The notes: generated from the sequence alone by a model not told the origin. A stretch of DNA of 64,000 nucleotides from JANQPX01 sp039197065 (GCA_039197065.1 JBCCUL010000004.1:62001-126000); one strand, 5' to 3'; positions 17,453 through 26,558 are shown, counted from the stretch's first letter. Numbers and translations are program-made.

Positions 17453-17503
17453 ATTGTGCAAGGCTGGAGGCGGGGGGCCGATGGGCCCGAAACCGCCCGG
17501 TGG

Positions 17504-17899
17504 TCAGCCGATTTTGCTGAACGCCTTCATGTCTTCGATGTTGGCCATGAAGCACTTGGTGAGCACGGAAGCGGCTTCACCCTGAGCCTTCATCGCGATC
17601 TCGGACATTTCCTTGGCATTGGCGACGGCGCTCTCATAGGCGGACTTCACCTTGGTGAGCTGATCGGCCGGGACGAACTCGCCGGGCTTCAGCGCCATGG
17701 CGCTCTGGCTGGCGGCCATCCACTGATCGACGGAGCTCTGCATGATCTCGCTCTGGCGCTGAGCCAGAACCTTGGCGCCGTCGACGACGATCTGGCCGGC
17801 ATTGGCAAACGCATCGATATTGCGCTGCTGCGCGGCAAGAACCTTGTCAGCGTCGATGGTCTGAAACGGGGTAGCTTTAGCGGATGATTTGGCGCTCAT
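17504..17899 (-). CDS. Phasin family protein
   Basis: Phasins coat polyhydroxyalkanoate granules. The 131-residue protein is almost entirely amphipathic helix, without signal peptide. It has the phasin-typical central pattern (QRNIDAFANAGQIVVDGAKVLAQRQ is family-like) and an Ala/Lys-rich N-terminus. It is monocistronic, with its own promoter, two flanking operator-like sites and a strong terminator. That arrangement matches phasin genes controlled by the PHA-sensing repressor PhaR. It implies that the cell stores PHA, although no synthase gene is in the window. Confidence 0.9.
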   Translation of the reverse strand: MSAKSSAKATPFQTIDADKVLAAQQRNIDAFANAGQIVVDGAKVLAQRQSEIMQSSVDQWMAASQSAMALKPGEFVPADQLTKVKSAYESAVANAKEMSEIAMKAQGEAASVLTKCFMANIEDMKAFSKIG

Positions 17900-17923
17900 C
17901 GGTCGCCCTCCTCATGGAAATGT

Positions 17924-17989
17924 TGCACTGCACAAATTTCCATATAACAACTGGGCCTCTCGGCTTCAAGATATTTTTTGTGCAGTGCA
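17924..17989 (-). promoter_or_regulatory. Phasin promoter with two PhaR-like operator sites
   Basis: On the minus strand TTGAAG (17969-17964), a 17-bp spacer and TATATG (17946-17941) form a promoter. A 13-bp perfect inverted repeat TGCACTGCACAAA brackets it: one arm at 17924-17936, covering the predicted transcription start, and the other at 17977-17989, just upstream of -35. Each arm contains TGCA-N-TGCA, similar to TGC-rich PhaR sites described in other Alphaproteobacteria. Confidence 0.7.
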
Positions 17990-18140
17990 GCAAAAAATGT
18001 GACTCCCCTACCTCCACTGCGCTATCCCGCCGATAGTCTTTTGATTATCTTAATAAAAATAAAACTTGCTAAATTATCCACGTTGTCGATGATAAAACTA
18101 TGAATTTCTTTCTGATACATCTCAATTCACCCTGAACGAC

Positions 18141-19721
18141 ATGCACTCAAGTCTTCCCGTTCAGGAGGGCCCGTTGCAGCGCGACGACAAGTCAGAAGCT
18201 GAAATGGCCGTCCTCGTCAGACTGTATACGCGCCTTCCGATTGCGCTTGCCATCAACGCAACCTGTTCTCTCGGCACCGCCGCCGCACTTTGGTCCGAAG
18301 CGTCGGTCACACCTCTTTCGGCCTGGCTGGCCGTCATGATGGGCGTGTTGGGCATGAGGCTGATGAGCTGGCGGCGCTTTCAGAACCGTACGCCCGGCGC
18401 GGATGAGGTTCGAGGCTGGCACAGACGGCTCACGGTTGGTGCCGGCGCCACCGGCCTGGTCTGGGGCATGACCGGTTTCGTCTTCTATTCGGCCGCTTCG
18501 CCCATCGCACAGACCTTCCTTCCCTTCATCGTCGCCGGAATGGTCGGTGGCTCGCTTCTCATCCTTACCGGCAGCATGCAGGCGTTCAACAGCTTCCTGC
18601 TGGCCGCGATGGTGCCTTACATCATCAGCTTCATGCTCATGGGCAGCATGACCCATCTCATCATGGCTGCCATGATCATCGTCTACATCATCGGGTTGAT
18701 CGCTCTGGCGCAGCCGATGTCGCAGTCACTGATCTCGTCCGTCCATCTGGCGGCGATGAATGAACGTCTGATCGATCAGCTCAAGGAAAAGTCGTCGCAG
18801 CTGCAGGCAACCTTCGACCATGTCAATCAGGGCGTGGCCGTCTTCGACCATCTGGGCCGGCTTCTGACCTGGAATCCGCGGCACCGCGAGCTGCACGGCT
18901 ATCCCATACACCTCTATCGCCCCGGCACCCACCTCCGGCAGTTTCTCGATCAGGACCTTGCCTTTGCCGAACGTCTGGCGGGTTCGGAGCTGGATCCGAA
19001 GGCCCTTCTCGAACCGTTAGCACCGACCCGCTATCAGCAAAGCGGCGCCGAAGGACGGGCCCTTGCCATCGAGCGCAACGCCATGCCGGGCGGCGGCTTC
19101 GTCAGCACCTCGACCGACATCACGGACCACAAACGGGTCGAGGCGCGCATGCTCCACCTCGCCCAGCATGATCCGCTGACCGATCTGCCCAACCGCCTCC
19201 TGTTCCAGGATCGCCTGCAGCAGGCGATGATGCGCTCGAAACGCAGCGGCAGCCCGGTCGCGGTGATCGTTATGGATCTGGACGGGTTTAAGGCGATCAA
19301 TGATGCCGAAGGCCATCGGATGGGCGATGAGGCCCTGAAGGCGCTGGCCAGACGCCTGCGCTCCAGCCTGCGCGAAGCCGATACCATCGCGCGGATCGGC
19401 GGCGACGAGTTCGCCATGGTCCTGCCGGATCTGACCACGGCCACGGCAGCGCTGCGCATCGGTGAGAAAATGCTGGCGAATATCGAGACGCCGCTGAAGG
19501 TCGAGGATAGCTACATCGATCTCCGCGTCAGTCTCGGGATCGCCCTTTTTCCGACCGATGCCGACAAGGCGGATGCGCTGATGCAATTGGCCGATCTCGC
19601 CATGTACCGCGCCAAGCGCTCAGGCGGCAGCGGCATCAGCCTAGCGAGCCAGCTGGCGAGACGGTCCCGACCCAGAATGACCGAAGAGCAACGCCAATCC
19701 CCACGGATCGTCGGAGGCTGA
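18141..19721 (+). CDS. Membrane-bound PAS-GGDEF diguanylate cyclase
   Basis: A 526-residue protein with about five to six N-terminal membrane segments (30-190), a PAS-like region (about 218-330, FDHVNQGVAVFDHLGRLLTW) and a C-terminal GGDEF domain. GGDEF at 420-424 is intact, and an RxxD product-inhibition site (R411-D414) lies five residues before it. No EAL domain is present, so it should make c-di-GMP. The membrane module suggests sensing of a membrane or small-molecule signal; the ligand is unknown. It is divergent from the phasin gene with a long AT-rich spacer. Confidence 0.93.
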   Translation: MHSSLPVQEGPLQRDDKSEAEMAVLVRLYTRLPIALAINATCSLGTAAALWSEASVTPLSAWLAVMMGVLGMRLMSWRRFQNRTPGADEVRGWHRRLTVGAGATGLVWGMTGFVFYSAASPIAQTFLPFIVAGMVGGSLLILTGSMQAFNSFLLAAMVPYIISFMLMGSMTHLIMAAMIIVYIIGLIALAQPMSQSLISSVHLAAMNERLIDQLKEKSSQLQATFDHVNQGVAVFDHLGRLLTWNPRHRELHGYPIHLYRPGTHLRQFLDQDLAFAERLAGSELDPKALLEPLAPTRYQQSGAEGRALAIERNAMPGGGFVSTSTDITDHKRVEARMLHLAQHDPLTDLPNRLLFQDRLQQAMMRSKRSGSPVAVIVMDLDGFKAINDAEGHRMGDEALKALARRLRSSLREADTIARIGGDEFAMVLPDLTTATAALRIGEKMLANIETPLKVEDSYIDLRVSLGIALFPTDADKADALMQLADLAMYRAKRSGGSGISLASQLARRSRPRMTEEQRQSPRIVGG

Positions 19722-19764
19722 CCGACGCGGTCGGCAGCGGGATTGACCGGCGGGTCTGGCCTGA

Positions 19765-20946
19765 TTAGGCCTCGGCGCGCAGGTCGCGGCGTTGAAGCCA
19801 GAGGATGCCCCCGAGCATGACGATGATCGGCAGGATCATGCTGAGATTAACCGCCTGCCAGCCGATCAGATGATGCAGCAGCCCCGACGACAGCGATGCG
19901 AAGGCGGCGGTTGCGAAGATGATGAGGTCGTTGATCGCCTGGATCTTGGCCTTTTCGCTGGGCCGATAGGTGGTGGTCAGGAGCGACGTGCCGCCAACGA
20001 ACATGAAGTTCCAGCCGACGCCTAAGAGAACCAGCGCAGCCCAGAACTGCGCGATCTCGACGCCGCTGAGCGCCACGCCCAGACAGGCCAGGATGAGGCC
20101 GGCGCCCACAGCCATGACGTTCAGCACGCCGAAGCGGCTGATCAGGTGGCCGGTGACGAAGCTCGGCGCGAACATCCCGAGCACATGCCACTGGATGACG
20201 AATGCCGTCTGATTGAAGTCATGGCCGCAAAAGGCCATGGCGAGCGGTGTCGCGGTCATGACCAGAACCATGGCGCCCTGGGCGATGGCGGCGGCGCTAA
20301 GCGCGACGATGAAGGCCGGCTGGCGCATGATCTCACCGAGCGGCCGTTCCTCGCCGGTCCGCTCCTCCTCGGCCGGCGGCGGTATGCGCAGGAACGCCAG
20401 GACCAGGAGCGTGGCGAGGCCGAGGCCGGCCACGGCCAGAAAGCAGCCGGCGAACAGGGCGGGACCGAACAGATCGTCGGTCGCCTTGGCAAGTTCGGGC
20501 CCGGCGATCGCCGCGACCACACCGCCGGCCAGAACATAGGAGATGGCGCGCGGTCGAAAGGCGGGGGCGGCGACTTCGGCGGCGGCGAAGCGGTAATACA
20601 TGCCAAAGCCCATGAAAACGCCATAGGCGAAGCTCGCGACCGAGAAGAGCGAGAAGGAGCCCACCAGGATGGCGCCAGCGCCGAGCAGTCCGGCGGTGAG
20701 CGCAAAGCCGGCGCCGAGCGCAAAGCCCAGGCGCCTGCCGACGCGCTTCATCAGGTAGGACGCCGGCATCGCGGTCATCATGACAGCGACGAACTGAAGA
20801 AAGAGCGGCAAGGTGGCGAGACCGTCCGGCGCCAGGTTCTGGCCCACCAGGGCGGAGGTGGTGACCACAACGGCATTGCCGGTCGCCAGAAGGGCCTGGC
20901 AAACGGCAAGGAGGTAAACGTCGCGTTTGGCGTATCCGGACTGCAT
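19765..20946 (-). CDS. MFS transporter
   Basis: A major facilitator superfamily permease with about 12 hydrophobic segments and a charged central loop (about residue 200, RIPPPAEEERTGEERP). The loop after TM2 carries MKRVGRRLGF, a variant of the MFS loop-2/3 signature. I chose ATG at 20946 (GAGG upstream); a GTG at 20994 would add 16 residues. It stands alone and the substrate cannot be inferred. Confidence 0.88.
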   Translation of the reverse strand: MQSGYAKRDVYLLAVCQALLATGNAVVVTTSALVGQNLAPDGLATLPLFLQFVAVMMTAMPASYLMKRVGRRLGFALGAGFALTAGLLGAGAILVGSFSLFSVASFAYGVFMGFGMYYRFAAAEVAAPAFRPRAISYVLAGGVVAAIAGPELAKATDDLFGPALFAGCFLAVAGLGLATLLVLAFLRIPPPAEEERTGEERPLGEIMRQPAFIVALSAAAIAQGAMVLVMTATPLAMAFCGHDFNQTAFVIQWHVLGMFAPSFVTGHLISRFGVLNVMAVGAGLILACLGVALSGVEIAQFWAALVLLGVGWNFMFVGGTSLLTTTYRPSEKAKIQAINDLIIFATAAFASLSSGLLHHLIGWQAVNLSMILPIIVMLGGILWLQRRDLRAEA

Positions 20947-21114
20947 ATATCCTCGATAGCCGGGCCGCGTCGGCCTGCCTAGAGGAATGTCCACAACATT
21001 TGATTCCCATCGCTGCCGCTAGGCTCGACGGTATGCGACCAGGTTTTCTCACTGACGTGCAGAGCTCTCATGTTAAAGGCACCCCGCCAGGATCAGGGCA
21101 GCCCACCTTGGGCC

Positions 21115-21143
21115 TTGACCTTTTGTCGGCAAATGCCTAGAAA
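21115..21143 (+). promoter_or_regulatory. Promoter of rpmB
   Basis: TTGACC (21115-21120), 17-bp spacer, TAGAAA (21138-21143), placed about 65 bp before the rpmB start. Confidence 0.5.
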
Positions 21144-21208
21144 TTCGCGGTTGCCGTTCTTTATTGACGGCGACGACCCATTTCTTTTGTCTTCCGAGGA
21201 ACTCGACC

Positions 21209-21514
21209 ATGGCACGACGTTGTGCTCTCACGGGTAAGGGCGTTCAGACCGGCAACAATGTCAGCCACGCCAACAACAGGACCAGGCGGCGCTATCTGCC
21301 GAATCTGCAGCAGCAGCGATTCTACAGCGAGACTCTCGGTGAGAGCATCCGTCTGCGGGTCTCCACCCATGCGCTGCGCACGGTCGAAAAGCGCGGCGGG
21401 CTGGACGGTTTTCTCCTGAAAGCGCGCAACACCGAGCTTTCCTCCGAGCTTCGCCGCCTGAAGCAGCGCGTGATCGCGGCGCGTTCCGCACAGAGCGAAC
21501 AGGCCGCCGCCTGA
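21209..21514 (+). CDS. rpmB: 50S ribosomal protein L28
   Basis: L28 of the large ribosomal subunit, 101 residues, the usual alphaproteobacterial length. It begins MARRCALTGKGVQTGNNVSH and has the NNRTRRRYLPNLQ basic stretch. The start is fixed by GAGGA about 9 bp before the ATG; a longer upstream reading frame is not supported. A GC-rich hairpin without a T-run (21515-21530) follows directly. Confidence 0.97.
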   Translation: MARRCALTGKGVQTGNNVSHANNRTRRRYLPNLQQQRFYSETLGESIRLRVSTHALRTVEKRGGLDGFLLKARNTELSSELRRLKQRVIAARSAQSEQAAA

Positions 21515-21530
21515 GGCGGAACCGTCCGCC
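21515..21530 (+). terminator. Weak hairpin after rpmB
   Basis: GGCGGA-ACCG-TCCGCC immediately after the stop codon, with no clear T-tract. It may only protect the 3' end. Confidence 0.35.
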
Positions 21531-21607
21531 AGCGGTCTCTTAGGACAAAAGCGGCTTAACACGCTCGACGATCACGGGATTCTGCGACATCGCGGAGCAC
21601 AACTGTG

Positions 21608-22600
21608 TCAGTTGACCGCGCCTGTGGTGGTCAGTGACATCTGCACCAGCAACGTGTCCTGCAGAAAGCTGAAATTGTCGTCGGCGAGCAGGTAAAGAAC
21701 GACATTGCCATCCGGCCCGCGTCTGGCCGAAATCCCCTCGAAATTCTCGCCGAGCCTGCCCCAGCGGAACGCGGCGAGTTGCGTGCCCTCGAGACGGGCG
21801 CCAGGCCGTATTGCATCGCTCGCCAGGCTGACGATGCGGGTGTAAAAGCCGCCGAGCAGCGAAAAGCTGCGTTCAACCACATAGACCCTGTCATCGAGCC
21901 GATCGGCGCCGGTCGGCGCAAGGCCAGCACCTGGGATGTAGATCAGATCGTCGGCGGAGGTTGCGTCGATCACCCAGCCCATCAGCCCCTCGCCGCCCCA
22001 GGCACCGACCCGTTCGCCCACGGCGAACAGACGCCCGCCCTCCAGATCCGACAGCGCTTCGATGCCCGAATTGCTGGGTCCGCCGAGGCCATGGGGCAGC
22101 CGCACGGGCTCAGGCACGGCATCCAGGCTATCCAGCGCCCAACGGCGAAGGCGGTGCTTGCCTTCATAGGCGACGATGAGCCCCCCCTGGCCGTCGTCGG
22201 AGAGAGATTCGGCATCGATCCACCTTGACCCATCCCCGTCTTCCGGCCTTCTGACCAGATCACCGACTGACCAGCCATCGAGACCGATCAGCCGGCCGGT
22301 TTCGTCATGCTGCAAGCGAGCCTGCCAGCGCTGGCCGATGTCACTGACCGCCGCCAGGCTTTCGCCATCAGGCGCCACCCAGAGGCCGGACAAACCACCG
22401 AAGGACTTGTGAGATGATCGAAGCGCGAAGACCGCTTCGATCTCGATACCATCGCCCAGACCCGCCAAAACCTCCGCAGGCACACCGGAGTATGGCTCCG
22501 CATGGACGACCACATCATGACGCTCCGGTGAGTTAACGCCGGATCGGGCGTCCTTGCTGGGGATGAAGGCCGAGCATGCGCAAAGGCCCATGGACAGCAA
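21608..22600 (-). CDS. Phytase-like esterase family lipoprotein
   Basis: Matches the 'esterase-like activity of phytase family' group (beta-propeller fold): FGGLSGLWVAPDGESLAAVSD, WIDAESLSDDG, SNSGIEALSDL and FEGISARRGPDG are typical, with the final LADDNFSFLQDTLL. A lipobox LCAC is visible, but from the TTG at 22600 the signal peptide would be only about nine residues. The same frame stays open upstream to a CTG at 22651 and would then give a good signal peptide (RKARRLWSAGLLLSMGLCAC). The true start is therefore probably non-standard or further upstream. It follows the BI-1 gene, with a terminator-like hairpin lying across the predicted signal-peptide codons. Confidence 0.82.
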   Translation of the reverse strand: MLSMGLCACSAFIPSKDARSGVNSPERHDVVVHAEPYSGVPAEVLAGLGDGIEIEAVFALRSSHKSFGGLSGLWVAPDGESLAAVSDIGQRWQARLQHDETGRLIGLDGWSVGDLVRRPEDGDGSRWIDAESLSDDGQGGLIVAYEGKHRLRRWALDSLDAVPEPVRLPHGLGGPSNSGIEALSDLEGGRLFAVGERVGAWGGEGLMGWVIDATSADDLIYIPGAGLAPTGADRLDDRVYVVERSFSLLGGFYTRIVSLASDAIRPGARLEGTQLAAFRWGRLGENFEGISARRGPDGNVVLYLLADDNFSFLQDTLLVQMSLTTTGAVN

Positions 22601-22631
22601 AAGGCCCGCAGACCAAAGCCTGCGGGCCTTT
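22600..22631 (-). terminator. Terminator-like hairpin after the BI-1 gene
   Basis: A 12-bp perfect stem (AAAGGCCCGCAG, 22600-22611, with 22620-22631) and 8-base loop, followed on the minus strand by TTTTG. It lies about 25 bp after the BI-1 stop and overlaps the probable 5' coding region of the next gene. Confidence 0.7.
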
Positions 22632-22655
22632 CTCGGATAGGATCCGTTCAGGGGT

Positions 22656-23369
22656 CTACTCTTCCATCATGCCGGTGAGGTAGAGCAGGTTCTGGAAGAT
22701 CAGGATGAAGTTGAAGTAGAGGTGCATGGCGCCCATCAGGGCCTTCTTCGCCACCACATCCGACTGATCGAGCTCATAGTACATCTGCTTGATCTGCTGC
22801 GTGTCATAGGCGGTGAGGCCGACCGCGACAGCGATCACCACGACGCTGATGACCATCTGCACCAGCGAGCTCTCGAGGATGAAGATGTTGATCAGGCTCG
22901 CGATGAACGCCGCGAGCAGACCGACGATCAGGAACGATCCGAGGCCCGAAAGATCACGCTTCGTGGTGTAGCCGTAAAGGCTCATGCCGCCAAAGACCGC
23001 CGCGGTCATGAAGAAGGCGCGCGCGACGCTGCTGCCGGTGTAGACCGCGAAGACATAGGAAAGCATCAGCCCGAAAACGGTGGCGAATGCCCAGAACATG
23101 AGGTGCGCTGCACCCAGGCTCATCCGCGTGATCCGGGGCATGCCGAACCAGGCGATACCGAGCACGGCCGCGAACAACACCCATTTCAGCGGCGTGCCGT
23201 GGATCAGGCCCAGGAGTTGCGGCGACTGGGCGGCCACATAAGCGACCATCCCGGTCAATCCGAGACCGAGGAACATGTAGTTGTAGACCGACAGCATGTA
23301 GCTGCGCAGGCCTTCATCAATGCGCTCGACTGCTACCTGGCCGTGAGCGACGCGAGGATCAGCTGCCAT
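22656..23369 (-). CDS. Bax inhibitor-1 (YbhL/YccA-type) family membrane protein
   Basis: A 237-residue protein with seven hydrophobic segments. It starts with the family-like DEGLRSYMLSVYNYMFLGL, has a central AVYTGSSVARAFFMTAAVFGGMSLYGYTTKRDL region and ends LYFNFILIFQNLLYL, all typical of bacterial BI-1/YbhL. Members are implicated in calcium leak and membrane-protein quality control; the role here is unknown. I chose ATG at 23369, preceded by a purine-rich AGGAGG region, rather than the longer frame starting at 23432. Confidence 0.94.
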   Translation of the reverse strand: MAADPRVAHGQVAVERIDEGLRSYMLSVYNYMFLGLGLTGMVAYVAAQSPQLLGLIHGTPLKWVLFAAVLGIAWFGMPRITRMSLGAAHLMFWAFATVFGLMLSYVFAVYTGSSVARAFFMTAAVFGGMSLYGYTTKRDLSGLGSFLIVGLLAAFIASLINIFILESSLVQMVISVVVIAVAVGLTAYDTQQIKQMYYELDQSDVVAKKALMGAMHLYFNFILIFQNLLYLTGMMEE

Positions 23370-23479
23370 GACTTTTCCTCTTCCTCCTGTATGTTGACGG
23401 ACTTTGTCGAGGCCTCGGAAGGCCGGTTTCACTTACGCGATGATATGGGAATTGGCCCGGTCAATTCAAGGCGTTCCGA

Positions 23480-24481
23480 TCACCATCGCCCACCGCCGAC
23501 ATCGTCGACTTCCGGATGGATCTCGTCGACATCATCGTCGCCGTCCTCCTCCATGTCATCGTCGCTGATGTCGTCGACGGCCTCATCGTCATCCCGCACC
23601 AAACGGGCGGCGCCCGCTCGAAACGGCGTCGGACCGGTCTTCACTTCAAACACAACCGCGTGATTGGGTTCGATATCATCGAAGTTCAGCCCCGGTTCCA
23701 GAGCATTGGCATGAAAAAAGTAGTCCTCATGATCCTCCGCCGCGATGAATCCATAGCCGCGATCGCCAATGATATTCTTCACCCGTCCACGCAAAACCTG
23801 GCCTGACGGTTCGTCATCGGGACGGTCATCCTGCCTCGGCGTGCGCGTCCGATCGCGCCAGCGATCGATCTTGGTCAGCAGATCATCCAACCAAATCATT
23901 TCAAAATCGCGAACGCGCGACGGATCGGCAGGATCAGCGAGCTCCGCCGCGCAGGCGCTGTCGATGCTCGCCAGCACCACCCGCTTGCCGTGCCGCCGCA
24001 CCTCCTGCAGCAACGGCTCGAAGTCCCGATCGCCCAGAACCATGATCGCAATATCCATCGCACCAGGCATGAGCGCGTAGCGCATCAGGGTGACGGCGAG
24101 AGCCACATCGACGCATTTCTCGCGCGGCGCGAAGCTGTCGTCGGGGTCACGATCCTGACGGCGCAGCCGGCGGCCGCAATAGTCGATCGGAAAGGTTTCG
24201 ACCTCGTATCGATGGTCCTCGCGCAGCCTTGCGAAAAACGCTTTCCTGCGCTCCACCGAACTTTCATCGACGGGATCGTAATTCTCGGCATAGCTGCCGA
24301 AATAGTGGCTGCGAATAATGTCGATCCGCAAACCCGTCTGTCGTCCAATCTCCTCGGCAAGGACGCCTGGGAGACGCCCGAAATCGACCTGAAAGTCAGC
24401 TTTTCCCGCGGCTTTCCCCAGCTCGGCCATATTGGCGTAGAGCCAGCCGCCATCGATAAACAACATTGCTTTTATCATCAA
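23480..24481 (-). CDS. NYN-domain ribonuclease-like protein fused to a cold-shock domain
   Basis: The N-terminal 200 residues form a LabA/NYN (PIN-like) domain with the acidic catalytic pattern: FIDGGWLYANM (D10), KCVDVALAV (D125) and VLGDRDFEPLL (D151/D153). After a charged linker, residues about 230-297 are a cold-shock domain with RNP1-like GYGFI (242-246) and RNP2-like DYFFHAN (253-259). The last 35 residues are extremely acidic. Known NYN proteins are often nucleases acting on RNA; pairing with an RNA-binding CSD suggests a structured-RNA substrate. That role is inference. It is preceded by an AT-rich spacer and stands alone. Confidence 0.88.
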   Translation of the reverse strand: MMIKAMLFIDGGWLYANMAELGKAAGKADFQVDFGRLPGVLAEEIGRQTGLRIDIIRSHYFGSYAENYDPVDESSVERRKAFFARLREDHRYEVETFPIDYCGRRLRRQDRDPDDSFAPREKCVDVALAVTLMRYALMPGAMDIAIMVLGDRDFEPLLQEVRRHGKRVVLASIDSACAAELADPADPSRVRDFEMIWLDDLLTKIDRWRDRTRTPRQDDRPDDEPSGQVLRGRVKNIIGDRGYGFIAAEDHEDYFFHANALEPGLNFDDIEPNHAVVFEVKTGPTPFRAGAARLVRDDDEAVDDISDDDMEEDGDDDVDEIHPEVDDVGGGRW

Positions 24482-24770
24482 CTCAGTGCCTCAGACCCAC
24501 TTTTCGAGTCAAATAACGGTTGCTTTCAGACGGAACTATCTTTCTAGGCAGGCTAAAGAGTCAGACAGCAAACACTTTCACATCTTCGCAACCAAATTGG
24601 CCGCGAAAAACGAAGCATACTACTTCGGTCATAGTTTCGGGATAGATTATAGCCGGTTGTTTCGTCATATGCAGTCTCTTTTTTCCCGGACCTTATCACT
24701 AACGCTTCAGGCTAAATTTTAACTTCGAACAACCCTAAGGTGTGCTGTCGAAATAGGCGTTGGTTGAACA

Positions 24771-25520
24771 TTAATCGATCAGCCATTGCTCCATCTCGGA
24801 GAGCACGGGGAATGTCTCCAGCAGGGAATATGCGATCACTTCCAATTGCCCGGTGACCATGAGCAGACCCATCACCACCAAAAGACCGCCGGCCGCCTGC
24901 TGAAGGCGGCGCCCCACGCGGCCAAGCGAACGCATCCCCTTCAACAGCGTGCCCGTGAACAGAGCCGCCAGCAGAAATGGCAGACCCAGGCCTATAGAAT
25001 AAACCGTAAGAAGCGCAATTCCTTTGGACACATCAGCCGTGCTGGCGCTCAGTGCCAGAATGGCGCCGAGCACCGGACCGATGCAGGGCGTCCATCCAAA
25101 GGCAAACGCGATGCCCAGCAGAAAGGCGCTGAGCGTACGCCCGCCCGGAACGTCAAGGTGAAAACGGGCCTCGCTGTTCATCAGATTGAACGGCGTGAAG
25201 CCGAGCATATGCAGCCCGAAAAGGGTCACGATGACGCCGGCGACGATGCCAAGCTCATATTTATAGGTAAGCAGAAGGCTGCCGAGATAGGTGGCCCCCG
25301 CCCCAAGGGCGACGAACACGATGCTGAAGCCGAGCACGAAGGTGATCGCCAGCAACAATGACTGCACGCGCGGCGCCTGTCCGTCGCGCAAGTCCTCCAG
25401 CGAACTGCCCGCGACGAATGATACATATCCGGGCACGAGCGGCAGGACACAGGGCGAGAGGAAGGATATGACGCCAGCGGCAAATGCCGTGGTTATGCCG
25501 ATGAGGGACAAGTCTACCAT
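24771..25520 (-). CDS. ccdA: Cytochrome c biogenesis protein CcdA
   Basis: CcdA passes electrons across the inner membrane to periplasmic thioredoxin-like proteins for cytochrome c maturation. The 249-residue product has six hydrophobic segments. The redox cysteines sit in conserved contexts: FLSPCVLPLVPGY (C24) and FGWTPCIGPVLGAIL. The usual length is 230-250. No ccm genes are next to it. The Shine-Dalgarno is weak. Confidence 0.94.
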   Translation of the reverse strand: MVDLSLIGITTAFAAGVISFLSPCVLPLVPGYVSFVAGSSLEDLRDGQAPRVQSLLLAITFVLGFSIVFVALGAGATYLGSLLLTYKYELGIVAGVIVTLFGLHMLGFTPFNLMNSEARFHLDVPGGRTLSAFLLGIAFAFGWTPCIGPVLGAILALSASTADVSKGIALLTVYSIGLGLPFLLAALFTGTLLKGMRSLGRVGRRLQQAAGGLLVVMGLLMVTGQLEVIAYSLLETFPVLSEMEQWLID

Positions 25521-25883
25521 CGTGTTAGTCTACAAGTGGTGAGCAGGCAGTTCCAGGCGATTGGAGGAGACATAACGATCTTTTAATCGTTCGTGAGGCG
25601 CTGATGGGAAGAGCGACGAACATGGCAGGCCGTCAATGCGATCACGGTGATGATATCCTTCGAAAAGCTTTCGGCACGGCTTTCAAGTGAGGTGACCCGA
25701 CCAGGGCGATGCGCATCCGTCCCGCTTACCGACCGAGGCTTGACGCATATCGGCCGTGATGGTCAAAATTACCACTAAGTCATTGTAACATAGAGATAAA
25801 AAAGATCAAATCCAATAAATCTCTCGGCGATTAAAGCCTCTGGGGAGCAGTTAAGAATCGTTTTAGATCGCGTGCTCCGCCAT
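25521..25883. other. Gene-free spacer, AT-rich in its second half
   Basis: I see no gene. GGAGGAG at 25564-25570 is not followed by a start codon in range; a short hairpin AACGAT/ATCGTT lies at 25574-25591. Nothing else stands out. Confidence 0.4.
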
Positions 25884-26558
25884 TCACGCATCGTCGTCGA
25901 GCCAGGCCACGACGCGCGCGGGCGCGCCATCGGCGGCCGGAAGTTTCAGGGGCAGACAGCAAAAGCTGATACGCTTTGTGGTCAGCGCCTCAGTGTTGGT
26001 AAGATACTCGATCAGCACGACATCGTTTCGTAGCAGAACGTCATGGCTGACATGCTCCTCGATCGGTCGGACCTCGCCCGACAGCAGGAGCCTGATGCAG
26101 TAGTCCTGCGGGAAATCGAAGGCGACGGCTTTCGGCGCCCGGGAAAGCAGCCAGTCTGCCGCTGAACGTTCGAGATAGGGGGCATCCAGCCAGAATTCCG
26201 GCGTCGTCACCGAGCGCTGCCCGCCCCAGCCGGTCTTGAAGACGATGATCTCCCCGCTGCCGACATCCTTGCCCGCGGCCTCCAGCATCGACGCGTCGAT
26301 CGCCCTATTGGGCTCGATGCCTAAAAGATCGAGCACCGCGGCCGGCCCCACAGTCTGTTCCAGATCGATGTCGTCGGTGGTCCTGCCGTCCGGAAAGTAG
26401 TGACGAGGGCTGTCCATATGGGTGAATCCATGAACGGCGAAGCCCTGCCAGGTGACCTGAAACAGGTCGCCTCGAGCATGATCCTTGATCAGACGTCGTT
26501 CCACAGGCCAGCGAAAATGGTCGGCAATCGGCATGGTGAGATCAATTGGGGACGGCAT
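25884..26558 (-). CDS. Cyclase-family metal-dependent hydrolase (kynurenine formamidase-like)
   Basis: A cyclase-family (PF04199-like) protein of 224 residues. The metal-binding motif HGFTHMDSPRHY (43-54) corresponds to the family HxGTHxDxPxHF, with His47, Asp49 and His53 as likely ligands. A second conserved stretch, EEHVSHDVLLRNDVVLIEYLTN, follows. Characterised relatives include arylformamidase and isatin hydrolase, but the substrate here is unknown. GGGAGA upstream favours ATG at 26558 over a longer frame. Confidence 0.85.
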   Translation of the reverse strand: MPSPIDLTMPIADHFRWPVERRLIKDHARGDLFQVTWQGFAVHGFTHMDSPRHYFPDGRTTDDIDLEQTVGPAAVLDLLGIEPNRAIDASMLEAAGKDVGSGEIIVFKTGWGGQRSVTTPEFWLDAPYLERSAADWLLSRAPKAVAFDFPQDYCIRLLLSGEVRPIEEHVSHDVLLRNDVVLIEYLTNTEALTTKRISFCCLPLKLPAADGAPARVVAWLDDDA

